IMG/VR virus record: IMGVR_UViG_3300025383_000097
Location: 1-25,867 of that record
Source of the DNA: a virus
Direction: 5' to 3' (one strand)
DNA: 25,867 bases
The notes under the pieces are model-generated. The model searched no databases, had not been told where the DNA came from, and worked only from the letters and a program-made list of their open reading frames with translations. The position numbers and the translations under genes were made by a program. This document shows positions 5,649-13,083 of the stretch, in pieces (within the stretch, counting starts at the first letter, position 1; each line of letters starts with the position of its first letter).

Positions 5649-7833
5649 AGAATTTAATGAAGGTTTGCTTGACCCTTTACGAGCTACCGGATTACTTGGT
5701 AAAAACCAATATTCTAAATTACAACGTAAAAAAGAAGCAGATGCCGCAGCTAACGCAGCAAAAGCCTCACAAGTTCCTTTATCACAGCAAACTCCTGGTG
5801 TTTTAGCAAAATACGCAAAAGAATTTGCGCAAGACATACAAAATGCTATGCAAGAAGATAGCGCAATTGTATCAACATATAAAAAACCTGAACAATGGGA
5901 AAAATGGATTGATAGAGCATTAAGCGATGCTTTACCGCATGATCCGCAAACAGGATACTCAGTAATTTACAATAGATATTTAAAACCTAATCCTGAATAT
6001 CAAAAATTAATACAGTCGTTTATTAAAGATGCAATGAATGTTAATAAAAAGGTACCATATGCAGAAGCAAATCTCGAAACATCTATTAACAATTTAGGAC
6101 GTAGATTAGCAGTTACAGCTATTGATGAATTATCATCATTAAAAAAGAAAGTTGAAAAACCTGATATTACAGACGTAAATCAAATTAGAATGGCTAGATT
6201 ACACCCTGAGTTGGTAGCCCCTTTACCTGGTGCCGCACCACCAGCTAGCGCCGAAGCACCAACATTAGAAATAGGTGGAGATGTTTATACTAAGGGACCA
6301 AATGGTTGGAAAGTAGGTAATAAACCAGTTACTAGCTTAGAAACTATTAAATGGCTAGATAATACTTGGCAAAAACAAACTGCTCAAAACGTCCCACCTG
6401 CACAACCAAAACCTAAAGTTAAAAATGTTCAAGGTCAATGGGTAACTGTACCACCAAATGAACAACCAAAGGTAGCTACTCCTGAACCTACTGTAGCACC
6501 GAATACAGTACAAAATACTAATTCAAATATAGCAAAAGGGATAGCAACGGCGCAAGAACCACAACAGCAACCTACACAACAACCTACAACTCCTCAGCAA
6601 AAACCAAAAGTTTCTCCTGAATTTCTACAAAGAATGGCTGCTGCAAAACAACGTATGCTTGCACAACAGAACAAAAATAATATGAACTTAACAGAATCAT
6701 TGCGCAATCTTAGTGACAAATTAGCTAATATAAAATTAGTAGAAGACAAAGGACATTTAGATCATCCTGAAGATTTAGTCTTTTTACAAGATGTTGCAGG
6801 TGCTAATCAAGCATTAAACAACATACTTGCTACAGCAAAAAATCCTAATAACATTTCTATTAAATGGGATGGATATCCTGCATTGATTTTTGGTCGTGGC
6901 CCTAATGGTAAATTTAGCATTATGGACAAACATATGTTCAACAAAAAAGATGGCAGTGGTCGTAAAATTTATAGTCCTGCTGACTTTGCACAATATGATG
7001 CAGCTAGAGGTGTAAATCGCGGCGAATTAGAACGTATAATTAGTGAGATATGGTCTGGTTTAGAAATAGAGAGTAGAGGCACTAAAGGTTATTATTGGGG
7101 AGATTTACTATTTCATAAACCGTTAACACCAAATAATAATGGATTATACTCATTCAAAGCTAATCCTAACGGCATTACATATACAGTAGATCCAAACAGC
7201 GAACTGGGTAAATTAATGACTAAAAAAGTAGCAGGGATTGCTGTACATCAATATATTGATCCTAATGCTGATAGCACTGATCAAGCAGTATCATTGAATG
7301 GTGGAATTGGTAATCTTAAAAATAATAACAACGTAGCTATTATTCCAAGTGCTATGCCAGCTGCACCTAAATTAAAAGCTGATGCAAAATTAGTAAAGAA
7401 AACTAAAGACGATATTACAAAATACGGGGCAGACATACAACAATTAATGACTACTGCACCACAAGCTAGAAATACATTTAATCAATTGTTTACTACTTTT
7501 ATTAATAAAAAAGTCAAAGAAGGCAATCTTAAAAACTTATACAGTGAATTTGTAAAATATTTTGAAGCACGTCCCATGACTGCTGTTATGAAACAAAAAT
7601 TAACTAACCACTTGAAACAAAATAAAAGAGGCGTAGTTGGTGCATTTACAGTATGGATTGATTTATACAATCTAAAAGAGAAAATCGTACATCAATTGAA
7701 TCAAGCAGCAAAATCTAGCCCTGTACAAGGCTATCTCAATGATGGTACAGCAAGTCAAGAGGGTTTTGTTGCCAACGGGCTAAAATTTGTAGATCGTATG
7801 GGCTTTAGTAGACAGAACCTTCAGGGTCGTTAA
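5638..7833 (+). CDS. large protein with C-terminal ligase-type (KWDG) nucleotidyltransferase domain
   Basis: This 731-aa protein has three parts. The N-terminal 190 residues are mostly helical and begin MRFKEF, a leader common in marine T4-like phage proteins. Residues about 195-345 are a Pro/Gln/Ala-rich linker. The C-terminal half looks like a covalent nucleotidyltransferase: K409-W-D-G matches motif I (KxDG) of DNA and RNA ligases, YYWGDLLF (W487-D489) resembles motif III, and EGFV (E708-V711) resembles motif IV. A clear motif V (KxK) is not seen near the end. Relatives in marine phages are usually unnamed or called RNA ligase. It is expressed from a late promoter with the 81-aa gene, which is odd for a repair enzyme and suggests a late or virion-linked role. 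Activity is inferred. Confidence 0.65.
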   Translation: MRFKEFNEGLLDPLRATGLLGKNQYSKLQRKKEADAAANAAKASQVPLSQQTPGVLAKYAKEFAQDIQNAMQEDSAIVSTYKKPEQWEKWIDRALSDALPHDPQTGYSVIYNRYLKPNPEYQKLIQSFIKDAMNVNKKVPYAEANLETSINNLGRRLAVTAIDELSSLKKKVEKPDITDVNQIRMARLHPELVAPLPGAAPPASAEAPTLEIGGDVYTKGPNGWKVGNKPVTSLETIKWLDNTWQKQTAQNVPPAQPKPKVKNVQGQWVTVPPNEQPKVATPEPTVAPNTVQNTNSNIAKGIATAQEPQQQPTQQPTTPQQKPKVSPEFLQRMAAAKQRMLAQQNKNNMNLTESLRNLSDKLANIKLVEDKGHLDHPEDLVFLQDVAGANQALNNILATAKNPNNISIKWDGYPALIFGRGPNGKFSIMDKHMFNKKDGSGRKIYSPADFAQYDAARGVNRGELERIISEIWSGLEIESRGTKGYYWGDLLFHKPLTPNNNGLYSFKANPNGITYTVDPNSELGKLMTKKVAGIAVHQYIDPNADSTDQAVSLNGGIGNLKNNNNVAIIPSAMPAAPKLKADAKLVKKTKDDITKYGADIQQLMTTAPQARNTFNQLFTTFINKKVKEGNLKNLYSEFVKYFEARPMTAVMKQKLTNHLKQNKRGVVGAFTVWIDLYNLKEKIVHQLNQAAKSSPVQGYLNDGTASQEGFVANGLKFVDRMGFSRQNLQGR

Positions 7834-7894
7834 ACTAATTTCCAAAAAAATGCACCAAAAAGATACCATAAAACCGACTTTTTTTGAAAAAAGT

Positions 7895-7902
7895 GTAAAT
7901 AC
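7895..7902 (+). promoter_or_regulatory. late promoter box GTAAATAC
   Basis: GTAAATAC fits the window's late-box family. The predicted start is near 7907, just before the 5' hairpin at 7908-7924. It drives the small virion-type gene at 7947. Confidence 0.6.
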
Positions 7903-7907
7903 AGATA

Positions 7908-7924
7908 TGAAGCAGTAGGCTTCA
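7908..7924 (+). promoter_or_regulatory. hairpin at the 5' end of the 7947 mRNA
   Basis: TGAAGC (7908-7913), loop AGTAG, and GCTTCA (7919-7924) form a 6-bp stem almost exactly at the predicted transcript start (about 7907). A stem at the extreme 5' end is a known way to slow mRNA decay. The ribosome binding site AAGGA (7933-7937) remains free outside it. Confidence 0.5.
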
Positions 7925-7946
7925 ACAAACTTAAGGAATTTTCAAA

Positions 7947-8381
7947 ATGGCACAATTTACACGTACAAATGGTGACTTTCAACCAGTATTAAACTTAGAC
8001 TATGCTTCGTATACAAACACTGGTGTTAACACAAACACAAGCGGTTCAGTAGTTCAACCACAAGGTCCAAAACTTGACTTCTTCAACTTCGTAGTTGCAA
8101 ACGTACAAGCTAACGGCACAGTAACTCAAACAGTTATTCGTACAGTTGAACAATTAGCAACAGTTATGATTTATCAAGTTAACGCCGGCGGCGGTGGTAA
8201 CACACAACAAGATAACATCAGTTTAGCTGTTTACCCAACAGGTGCATGGTCAAACGTTGCATCAACAAATGGTGGCACAAGCCCAGCAAACTTAACTTCT
8301 GCTCTTAACACAGCAACAGGTTATGCTAACGTATCTGGTACACAAGTTGCTACATTTAACACATTGGTTGATTACGAATAA
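7947..8381 (+). CDS. small, probably abundant virion protein
   Basis: This 144-aa protein (MAQFTRTNGDFQPVLNLD...) is rich in Asn, Thr, Gly, Val and Ala, has no Cys or Lys-rich patch, and looks all-beta. Codon use differs from its neighbours: Asn is mostly AAC and Gly mostly GGT/GGC, as in strongly expressed genes. It is a one-gene unit, with its own late promoter, a 5' hairpin, AAGGA nine bases before ATG, and a strong terminator after it. Together these suggest a protein made in large amounts, such as a head decoration or tail component. I do not recognise a named family. The abundance claim is inferred from context, not from homology. Confidence 0.65.
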   Translation: MAQFTRTNGDFQPVLNLDYASYTNTGVNTNTSGSVVQPQGPKLDFFNFVVANVQANGTVTQTVIRTVEQLATVMIYQVNAGGGGNTQQDNISLAVYPTGAWSNVASTNGGTSPANLTSALNTATGYANVSGTQVATFNTLVDYE

Positions 8382-8405
8382 TAGTTACTTGTTAACTATA
8401 AAAAG

Positions 8406-8434
8406 AACCAGAGATTTATTCTCTGGTTTTTTTT
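8406..8434 (+). terminator. strong rho-independent terminator
   Basis: AACCAGAGA (8406-8414), loop TTTAT and TCTCTGGTT (8420-8428) form a perfect 9-bp stem followed by a run of eight T (8427-8434). It ends the mRNA of the 7947 gene and insulates the promoter at 8439. Confidence 0.9.
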
Positions 8435-8438
8435 GCCT

Positions 8439-8446
8439 CTAAATAC
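8439..8446 (+). promoter_or_regulatory. late promoter box CTAAATAC (leaderless)
   Basis: CTAAATAC lies five bases after the terminator's T-run. The ATG at 8450 is only five bases after the last A of the box, so transcription should begin at the start codon itself. Confidence 0.65.
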
Positions 8447-8449
8447 AGT

Positions 8450-8908
8450 ATGAGTTATATAATTACCTGTTATACATTATTTGATATAAAACAAACAAAC
8501 GTGTTAAACAGAAATCGTCCTAGTAACACGGATGATGAGTGGTTATATAAACGTAATACTCAAGCAAATTTAGATACTATTGTACAAGCTATAAGTTTAC
8601 GTAGTCAGCCCGAGCTAGTAGCGCCACCTGTATTTAACAAAACATATTTCGAAAACACTGAATTTGGTTTTTTATATAAAAAATTAAATAAATATTTAGT
8701 AAACGTTTGGACATTTGATTTTATAATACAACACCCTAGCGTGTTTGATAATGACTATGGAAAATTGGGAGCACTCTATAATGACTGTGATGGTGTACCT
8801 ATGATTAAATGTGGTACAGAATTTGATAAACTCAGTAATTTTTTAGATACTAGCCCTGAACTCAGAAACATTTACTTTGTATACCATGAACAAAATCAAC
8901 AAAATTAA
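8450..8908 (+). CDS. conserved phage protein, unknown function
   Basis: The 152-aa protein begins MSYIITCYTLFDIKQTNVLNR and contains RPSNTDDEWLYKRNTQANLD, a wording I associate with unnamed proteins of T4-like marine phages. It has many aromatic residues and no membrane segment or catalytic motif. It begins directly after a late box, with no ribosome binding site, so a leaderless late message is likely. It overlaps the following gene by about 23 bases. Its place at the head of a run leading to scaffold-like genes suggests a virion or assembly role, but that is inference. Confidence 0.7.
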   Translation: MSYIITCYTLFDIKQTNVLNRNRPSNTDDEWLYKRNTQANLDTIVQAISLRSQPELVAPPVFNKTYFENTEFGFLYKKLNKYLVNVWTFDFIIQHPSVFDNDYGKLGALYNDCDGVPMIKCGTEFDKLSNFLDTSPELRNIYFVYHEQNQQN

Positions 8909-9368
8909 AAAGTTTTTTGATAAAGAAATATCTAAAGACCTAAAAGATATAATGCTACTTGAGGTTAGCGATGGTAGTTATTTGGCATTTGGAAAATATA
9001 GCATAACACCCAAAGATGATTGTTTTGAAATTAAAACTATTAAGGAACCATGGAAAAAGTGCCCGATAGTATCAGACTTAAAAATAGCTATTGCTTGGTG
9101 CACATATGACAAGTATATTAGGGTAAAAGAAGCCAATCGACTACCCGAAATAGACATTGAATTGTCCGGTATTAAGGTTAGTTTAGCTATATTACAACAA
9201 AAATTAAAAAAATCTAAGGATTCGTCTGATAAATTCATTTATCTAGCCAAGATACAGGAAACTAAATATAGAAAGTCAATGATATTAAGTGAATTGAACG
9301 ACTATCTTATAACTTCAATGCGTTGGCAAAAAGATAAATTTGACAAAATTAAGACCAAAATATCTTAG
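8886..9368 (+). CDS. conserved phage protein with C-terminal helices, unknown function
   Basis: From ATG 8886 the protein has 160 aa (MNKINKIKKFFDKEI...); a TTG at 8877 in the same frame would add three residues. The first 90 residues look like a mixed domain (LLEVSDGSYLAFGKYSI). The last 70 are rich in Lys and Leu and probably form long helices or a coiled coil. Charged residues are abundant (many Lys, Asp, Glu). It overlaps the gene before it and is followed within 40 bases by another late promoter. No named family is recognised; a structural or assembly role is a guess from its neighbours. Confidence 0.65.
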   Translation: MNKINKIKKFFDKEISKDLKDIMLLEVSDGSYLAFGKYSITPKDDCFEIKTIKEPWKKCPIVSDLKIAIAWCTYDKYIRVKEANRLPEIDIELSGIKVSLAILQQKLKKSKDSSDKFIYLAKIQETKYRKSMILSELNDYLITSMRWQKDKFDKIKTKIS

Positions 9369-9374
9369 GATTCT

Positions 9375-9383
9375 GATAAATAT
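9375..9383 (+). promoter_or_regulatory. late promoter box GATAAATAT
   Basis: GATAAATAT with predicted start near 9388. The copies of TAGGATT at 9366-9372 and 9388-9394 flank it as a direct repeat. ATG of the next gene is at 9406. Confidence 0.55.
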
Positions 9384-9405
9384 ATTATAGGATTGGAAAC
9401 ACATT

Positions 9406-10098
9406 ATGAAACTCAACGATTTAGATTCAAAAAATTATGCGGTAAAAGCTCTCAAAGAAAGCTTTGATTATAAATTTGATCCATCAAATTTAAACAAAGA
9501 CGCAGCTACCAAAATGCTCAAAAAAGTACAAGGCTTGAAACAAGAAATGAGAACAAGCAAAGACTTTTATGAAAATCAAAGTTCGCCTTCATATATGAAA
9601 CTAGTATTCATGGAACAGGCTTTAACAGAGCATATTATTAATAATAAACCTCGCACTGCAAGAATCGTTGTTGAAAACGAAGAAGTAGAAAAATCACAAG
9701 TTATTTTAGCTGCGCAAGACATGGTTGACAGTGTACAAAAAATGATTGAAGAAGTCAGTGATATGATGGTAAAAGAATTGCCTGCATTAACAGACAGCAT
9801 TCAAAGTGAAATTGGTGTACAAGAAAGCACACAATTTAATCAACAAGCTAACGAAGCATTGACCGGTTTAAGTCAAGCATTAGCACAATCTAAAGCTACG
9901 TTATCAAATGCATTAAATGGCATTACAGGTCAAGGCGGTAGCCCAGAAGCATTTACTCCTGGCGCAGAAGAAATTCCTGGAGAAGAAGCTGACGTTATGG
10001 CATCGCAAGAAGAAATGCCACCTGAAGAGGCTCCTGAACTTCCAGCAGAAGAACCAGAAGAAATGCCAGCACCCAAGGTTGGTCGTGAAAAGAGATAA
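9406..10098 (+). CDS. probable scaffold or head-core-like structural protein
   Basis: This 230-aa protein is largely helical with coiled-coil character (residues about 80-160, QVILAAQDMVDSVQKMIEEV and on). It ends in a strongly acidic, Pro-rich tail (EEIPGEEADV, EEAPELPAEEPEEMPAP) and a short basic end (KVGREKR). Helical bodies with acidic tails are typical of head scaffolds and core proteins, and the N-terminal part (MKLNDLDSKNYAVKALKESFDYKFD) resembles unnamed virion proteins of marine T4-like phages. It has its own late promoter, and the next gene follows two bases after its stop. The scaffold assignment is inference. Confidence 0.6.
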   Translation: MKLNDLDSKNYAVKALKESFDYKFDPSNLNKDAATKMLKKVQGLKQEMRTSKDFYENQSSPSYMKLVFMEQALTEHIINNKPRTARIVVENEEVEKSQVILAAQDMVDSVQKMIEEVSDMMVKELPALTDSIQSEIGVQESTQFNQQANEALTGLSQALAQSKATLSNALNGITGQGGSPEAFTPGAEEIPGEEADVMASQEEMPPEEAPELPAEEPEEMPAPKVGREKR

Positions 10099-10100
10099 CA

Positions 10101-10436
10101 ATGTTTCTCTTTGAATTAGATGAACAGCCACTTGTCGCTAAAATAATTGCACTTAGCGACCAATTGACAACCTATATCAAATTAGGTAGAGTCAAGCCAA
10201 ATTGGACTGTTGATGAATTACTTGATTACTATAGAAAGTATGATGTTATATTAGATAAACAAGATTTATATAATATGATTAAGCAGGAACCTATGAGTAA
10301 TTTCATTACCAATATTCAAGGTGATAAAGTAACATTTAAAGGTCAAAAACAAGAACCTGCTTTAGACAGCCCTCCTCCTGCTCCAGAAGATCAAAAGAAA
10401 GTAGTAAAGCAAATGGCACAAAGGGCCGCAAAATAA
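10101..10436 (+). CDS. conserved phage protein, unknown function
   Basis: The 111-aa protein has an N-terminal helical domain (TVDELLDYYRKYDVILDKQDLY) that I recall from many T4-like marine phages, always small and unnamed. Then come a short strand segment (NIQGDKVTFKGQ), a Pro-rich linker and a basic helix (KKVVKQMAQRAAK). It starts two bases after the preceding acidic-tailed protein, so the two are probably one translational unit and may work together in assembly. There are no catalytic residues. Confidence 0.7.
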   Translation: MFLFELDEQPLVAKIIALSDQLTTYIKLGRVKPNWTVDELLDYYRKYDVILDKQDLYNMIKQEPMSNFITNIQGDKVTFKGQKQEPALDSPPPAPEDQKKVVKQMAQRAAK

Positions 10437-10439
10437 CAT

Positions 10440-11552
10440 TTGAATATACTAACGATTAGTTTAGAAACTGGTGATTATGCTAATATTAATAATCAACATT
10501 TAATAAACTTATTAAAAACTATTGACACAAACTTTATAACTGAGCCCTCAGAGGATTTTTATTATCTATTAGCTAATATAGATAATTTTCATTGGTTTCT
10601 AAAGTGTAATTATTTTAATCCAAAATACATAGCTGATCTACAAAATAACAAAGCTAAGTTACTGTTTTCAAGTAATGGAGATAGTTTTAATATAAGTCAA
10701 GGAAGTAACAAAAATATACCTGATTTAATAAATGGTTCAGCTAAATTTTTAAACATTTCTACGTCATCAATAATTTATACTGATACTAACTATAAATTAG
10801 AATCTGCGTTAAAGAAATTCAATTTAATAGGGTTTTGTGCTAACGTTTTTGAACACACTATTTCCACAATTAACAATAAACCAGTAATTGAAAGTATTAA
10901 ACATGTAAAAATAAGAAATAAAAAATTTTTATATTTAGGCGGAAGAGCCAGAGATTTTAGATTACGTTTTGTAGATAATCTATGTAGAATACCTGAGTTA
11001 GAAAATACCTCCTATGTGTCTACCCAATTTGGTACATACTGTGATCCCGTTACTAACCAAATTGTAACTGTAAAAGAAAAACAATTAGATTTAAATCCAT
11101 TAAAATTTAATGAAATATTAACTGATTTTTTATCACTCAGCACTAACACAGAATTGCATTTGTCAAGTTATATTAATATTATTCCAATGAGTTATTTTCA
11201 TACTGATTTTAATCATTTACAGCTTAATGAAAAACCATTTAAACCTATAGCTACTATGCAACCTTTTATCATAATAGGTGAACGCGGAACATTACAAACA
11301 TTACATAATTTAGGTTATAAGACATTTAATAAATGGATAGATGAAAGTTATGATGTTGAGTTAGACGATGATCTTAGATTTAACAAAATATTAAATGAAG
11401 TAAAACGATTGAATTCATTTAGCCAAGAACAATTAAGTGTTATGTTATATGAAATGTTGCCTATATTAATACATAATCAAGAATTACACACATATAGAAA
11501 AAATAACAATGTTGTAGCTAAGGAATTAGTCAACAAAATAATATCAATATAA
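10440..11552 (+). CDS. glycosyltransferase-like protein
   Basis: This 370-aa protein begins at TTG 10440 (MNILTISLETGDY). The C-terminal half has the signature NEKPFKPI..QPFIIIGERGTLQTLHNLGY (from N263) and KWIDESYD (W299 to D305). I associate this pattern (EK-x-KPI, PFI-x-G, a Gly-rich turn, GF/YKTF-x-W-x-DESYD) with glycosyltransferase-like proteins in marine phages and with the donor-binding lobe of fucosyltransferase-like enzymes. It would attach sugars to DNA, virion or host glycans; the acceptor is unknown. There is no good ribosome binding site close to the TTG. Its A+T is higher than its neighbours (many TTA, AAT, ATA codons), suggesting separate acquisition. Its end overlaps the convergent SGNH hydrolase by nine bases. 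Confidence 0.55.
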   Translation: MNILTISLETGDYANINNQHLINLLKTIDTNFITEPSEDFYYLLANIDNFHWFLKCNYFNPKYIADLQNNKAKLLFSSNGDSFNISQGSNKNIPDLINGSAKFLNISTSSIIYTDTNYKLESALKKFNLIGFCANVFEHTISTINNKPVIESIKHVKIRNKKFLYLGGRARDFRLRFVDNLCRIPELENTSYVSTQFGTYCDPVTNQIVTVKEKQLDLNPLKFNEILTDFLSLSTNTELHLSSYINIIPMSYFHTDFNHLQLNEKPFKPIATMQPFIIIGERGTLQTLHNLGYKTFNKWIDESYDVELDDDLRFNKILNEVKRLNSFSQEQLSVMLYEMLPILIHNQELHTYRKNNNVVAKELVNKIISI

Positions 11553-12290
11553 GTAAGAATTTATAAGTTCAGCCCAGGCTTTATCTGCGGAAAGACCAGG
11601 ATGAAAATTATCATCATAAAAATCATTATTTTTTAGTGCAAGTTCATATACTCCGTTATATTGCTTATCCGAAAAAATCCATTTTGAAAAATCTATTTGT
11701 TTAATTAAATATTGAAGTTCAGGATACTGAAATAATCCAAAATTTCCATTTATAAGATTTTCTTTGTCGTTCCAGTAATTTACATAACTCATAAAATGAT
11801 AATTTATATTTCTGTGTTTTAAATAATTTTGTAATTTTATCATTTCTAATAGACTATTGGTAGCCAAACTTGGTCTGCTACTCATTTTATAAGTGTTATT
11901 AAACATTTTGTTAATTAATGAATCGGCGTCTCTCCAACTACCATTAAGTCCACCACTGAATACATATGCTAGTTTTGTATTTTTTAAAACACCATAAAAG
12001 TGATATTCTTTTAATATATCAAGCCATGTTGAATCTGAAACATCTGTTAAAATATCTAATCTAGTAAGACCTGACCACATAACTAAAACGTGATCATAAT
12101 CTTTCTGTGATAATTCTGATATAACACCATTTGCAATATATTGATTTCCGGCAGCAAATCTGCCAATATTAGTAACTTTAAATCTTTTATCTAAATGATT
12201 AGGCCAATGGTTCGGCACATATGATCCAGTCCAATTACCACCATCGTTGTGACAAAATGTAAAACTACAACCAGACACCAAAATATTCAT
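11544..12290 (-). CDS. SGNH/GDSL-family hydrolase
   Basis: From ATG 12290 (minus) the protein has 248 aa and starts MNILVSGCSFT. SGCSFT holds the likely nucleophile S9 (block I), NIGRFAAGNQYI fits blocks II-III with Gly and Asn, and DDNFHPG near the end gives the Asp-His pair (D227, H230). SGNH enzymes cut esters, often acetyl or lipid groups on sugars. An upstream in-frame ATG (12314) would add eight residues, but MNILVSG is the natural start of the first strand. A late-type box on the minus strand ends five bases before the ATG, so the message is probably leaderless. It is convergent with the glycosyltransferase-like gene and equally AT-rich, so both may act on the same glycan; this is inference. 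Confidence 0.75.
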   Translation of the reverse strand: MNILVSGCSFTFCHNDGGNWTGSYVPNHWPNHLDKRFKVTNIGRFAAGNQYIANGVISELSQKDYDHVLVMWSGLTRLDILTDVSDSTWLDILKEYHFYGVLKNTKLAYVFSGGLNGSWRDADSLINKMFNNTYKMSSRPSLATNSLLEMIKLQNYLKHRNINYHFMSYVNYWNDKENLINGNFGLFQYPELQYLIKQIDFSKWIFSDKQYNGVYELALKNNDFYDDNFHPGLSADKAWAELINSYLY

Positions 12291-12295
12291 GAGTT

Positions 12296-12303
12296 TATTT
12301 ATT
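12296..12303 (-). promoter_or_regulatory. late-type box AATAAATA, minus strand (leaderless)
   Basis: The minus strand reads AATAAATA from 12303 to 12296, followed by AACTC and then ATG at 12290. The predicted start, six bases after the box, is the A of the ATG. Confidence 0.5.
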
Positions 12304-12307
12304 TTTA

Positions 12308-12336
12308 TTGACATCTAAATAAGTATTTGATACAAT
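12308..12336 (+). promoter_or_regulatory. sigma70-type promoter for the PD-(D/E)XK nuclease gene (leaderless)
   Basis: TTGACA (12308-12313, perfect -35), a 17-base spacer ending in TGA (an extended -10 TGn), and TACAAT (12331-12336). ATG follows after six bases at 12343, exactly as at the primase gene. A late-type CTAAATAAG (12315-12323) lies within the spacer and might give a second, late start. Confidence 0.72.
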
Positions 12337-12342
12337 AACTTA

Positions 12343-13029
12343 ATGTATAATCCTAACAAATATCTCTACGATCAATTAAAAAGAGAAACACTAAACGGTT
12401 CAAGACACTATGTAACTCCAAACGGAGAACGTGTTCCTAGTGTTACTACAATATTAGACGCTACCAAACCAGAAGAAAGCAAAAAAGCATTGCGTGAATG
12501 GCGCAAACGTGTAGGCGAAGAAAAGGCACGACAAATTACAACTGAAGCTGCGGGTCGCGGCACACGTATGCATAAGTGGCTTGAAAATTATATCAAAACA
12601 GGTGAGACCGGGGAGCCTGGCAGTAATCCATATAGTCTACAAAGTCATACAATGGCCCATACAATTATATCTGAGGGATTAAGTAAATGTCAGGAATACT
12701 GGGGCACAGAAGTTAGTTTATACTATCCTGACATTTACGCAGGAACCACAGACTTAGTTGGTATTCACGATAACGTAGAATGTATAATGGACCATAAGCA
12801 AACTAACAAGCCAAAAAAACGCGAATGGATTGAGGACTATTTTCTACAATTAGCAGCATATGCTAATGCTCATAACAAAGTCTGGAATACAGAGATCCGT
12901 AAAGGCGTGATCTTTATGTGTAGTGCTGATAATGTATACCAAGAATTTGTACTTCAGGGTGTAGAATTTGACAAATATACTGACCTTTGGTTTAAAAGAC
13001 TAGAAGAATACTACTCCAAATTTTTATAG
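12343..13029 (+). CDS. PD-(D/E)XK nuclease (RecB/Cas4-like)
   Basis: The 228-aa protein shows the RecB-type nuclease pattern in order: H77 in GRGTRMHKW, E123 in WGTEVSLY, D137 in YAGTTDLVG, D150-x-K152 in CIMDHKQT, and Q169-x3-Y173 in FLQLAAY. These residues bind two metal ions and cut DNA. Stand-alone proteins of this kind occur in many T4-like marine phages and may take part in recombination or host DNA degradation. The gene is divergent from the SGNH hydrolase. Its ATG is placed six bases after the -10 box of a strong sigma70-like promoter, with no ribosome binding site, so early leaderless expression is likely. Confidence 0.85.
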   Translation: MYNPNKYLYDQLKRETLNGSRHYVTPNGERVPSVTTILDATKPEESKKALREWRKRVGEEKARQITTEAAGRGTRMHKWLENYIKTGETGEPGSNPYSLQSHTMAHTIISEGLSKCQEYWGTEVSLYYPDIYAGTTDLVGIHDNVECIMDHKQTNKPKKREWIEDYFLQLAAYANAHNKVWNTEIRKGVIFMCSADNVYQEFVLQGVEFDKYTDLWFKRLEEYYSKFL

Positions 13030-13048
13030 CCGTTAACTCTTCCAAAGT

Positions 13049-13083
13049 GATAAATAGTTTTAATACGAGTATATTAAAACTAT
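13049..13083 (+). promoter_or_regulatory. late promoter overlapping an inverted repeat that reaches the start codon
   Basis: The late box GATAAATAG is at 13049-13057. An inverted repeat has arms ATAGTTTTAATA (13054-13065) and TATTAAAACTAT (13072-13083), 12 bp each with a 6-base loop. The right arm ends on the AT of ATG 13082. The predicted late start near 13062 removes most of the left arm from late mRNA, while read-through mRNA from 12343 would contain the full hairpin. Confidence 0.65.

Noticed and set aside
7877-7894. ACTTTTTT/AAAAAAGT inverted repeat as a terminator
   Set aside because: Nearly all A-T with a two-base loop and no following T-run; it probably reflects low-complexity sequence.
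12291-12314. Upstream ATG (12314) for the SGNH hydrolase
   Set aside because: The extra eight residues are Lys/Ile rich, overlap the late box, and precede the canonical MNILVSGCSFT start.
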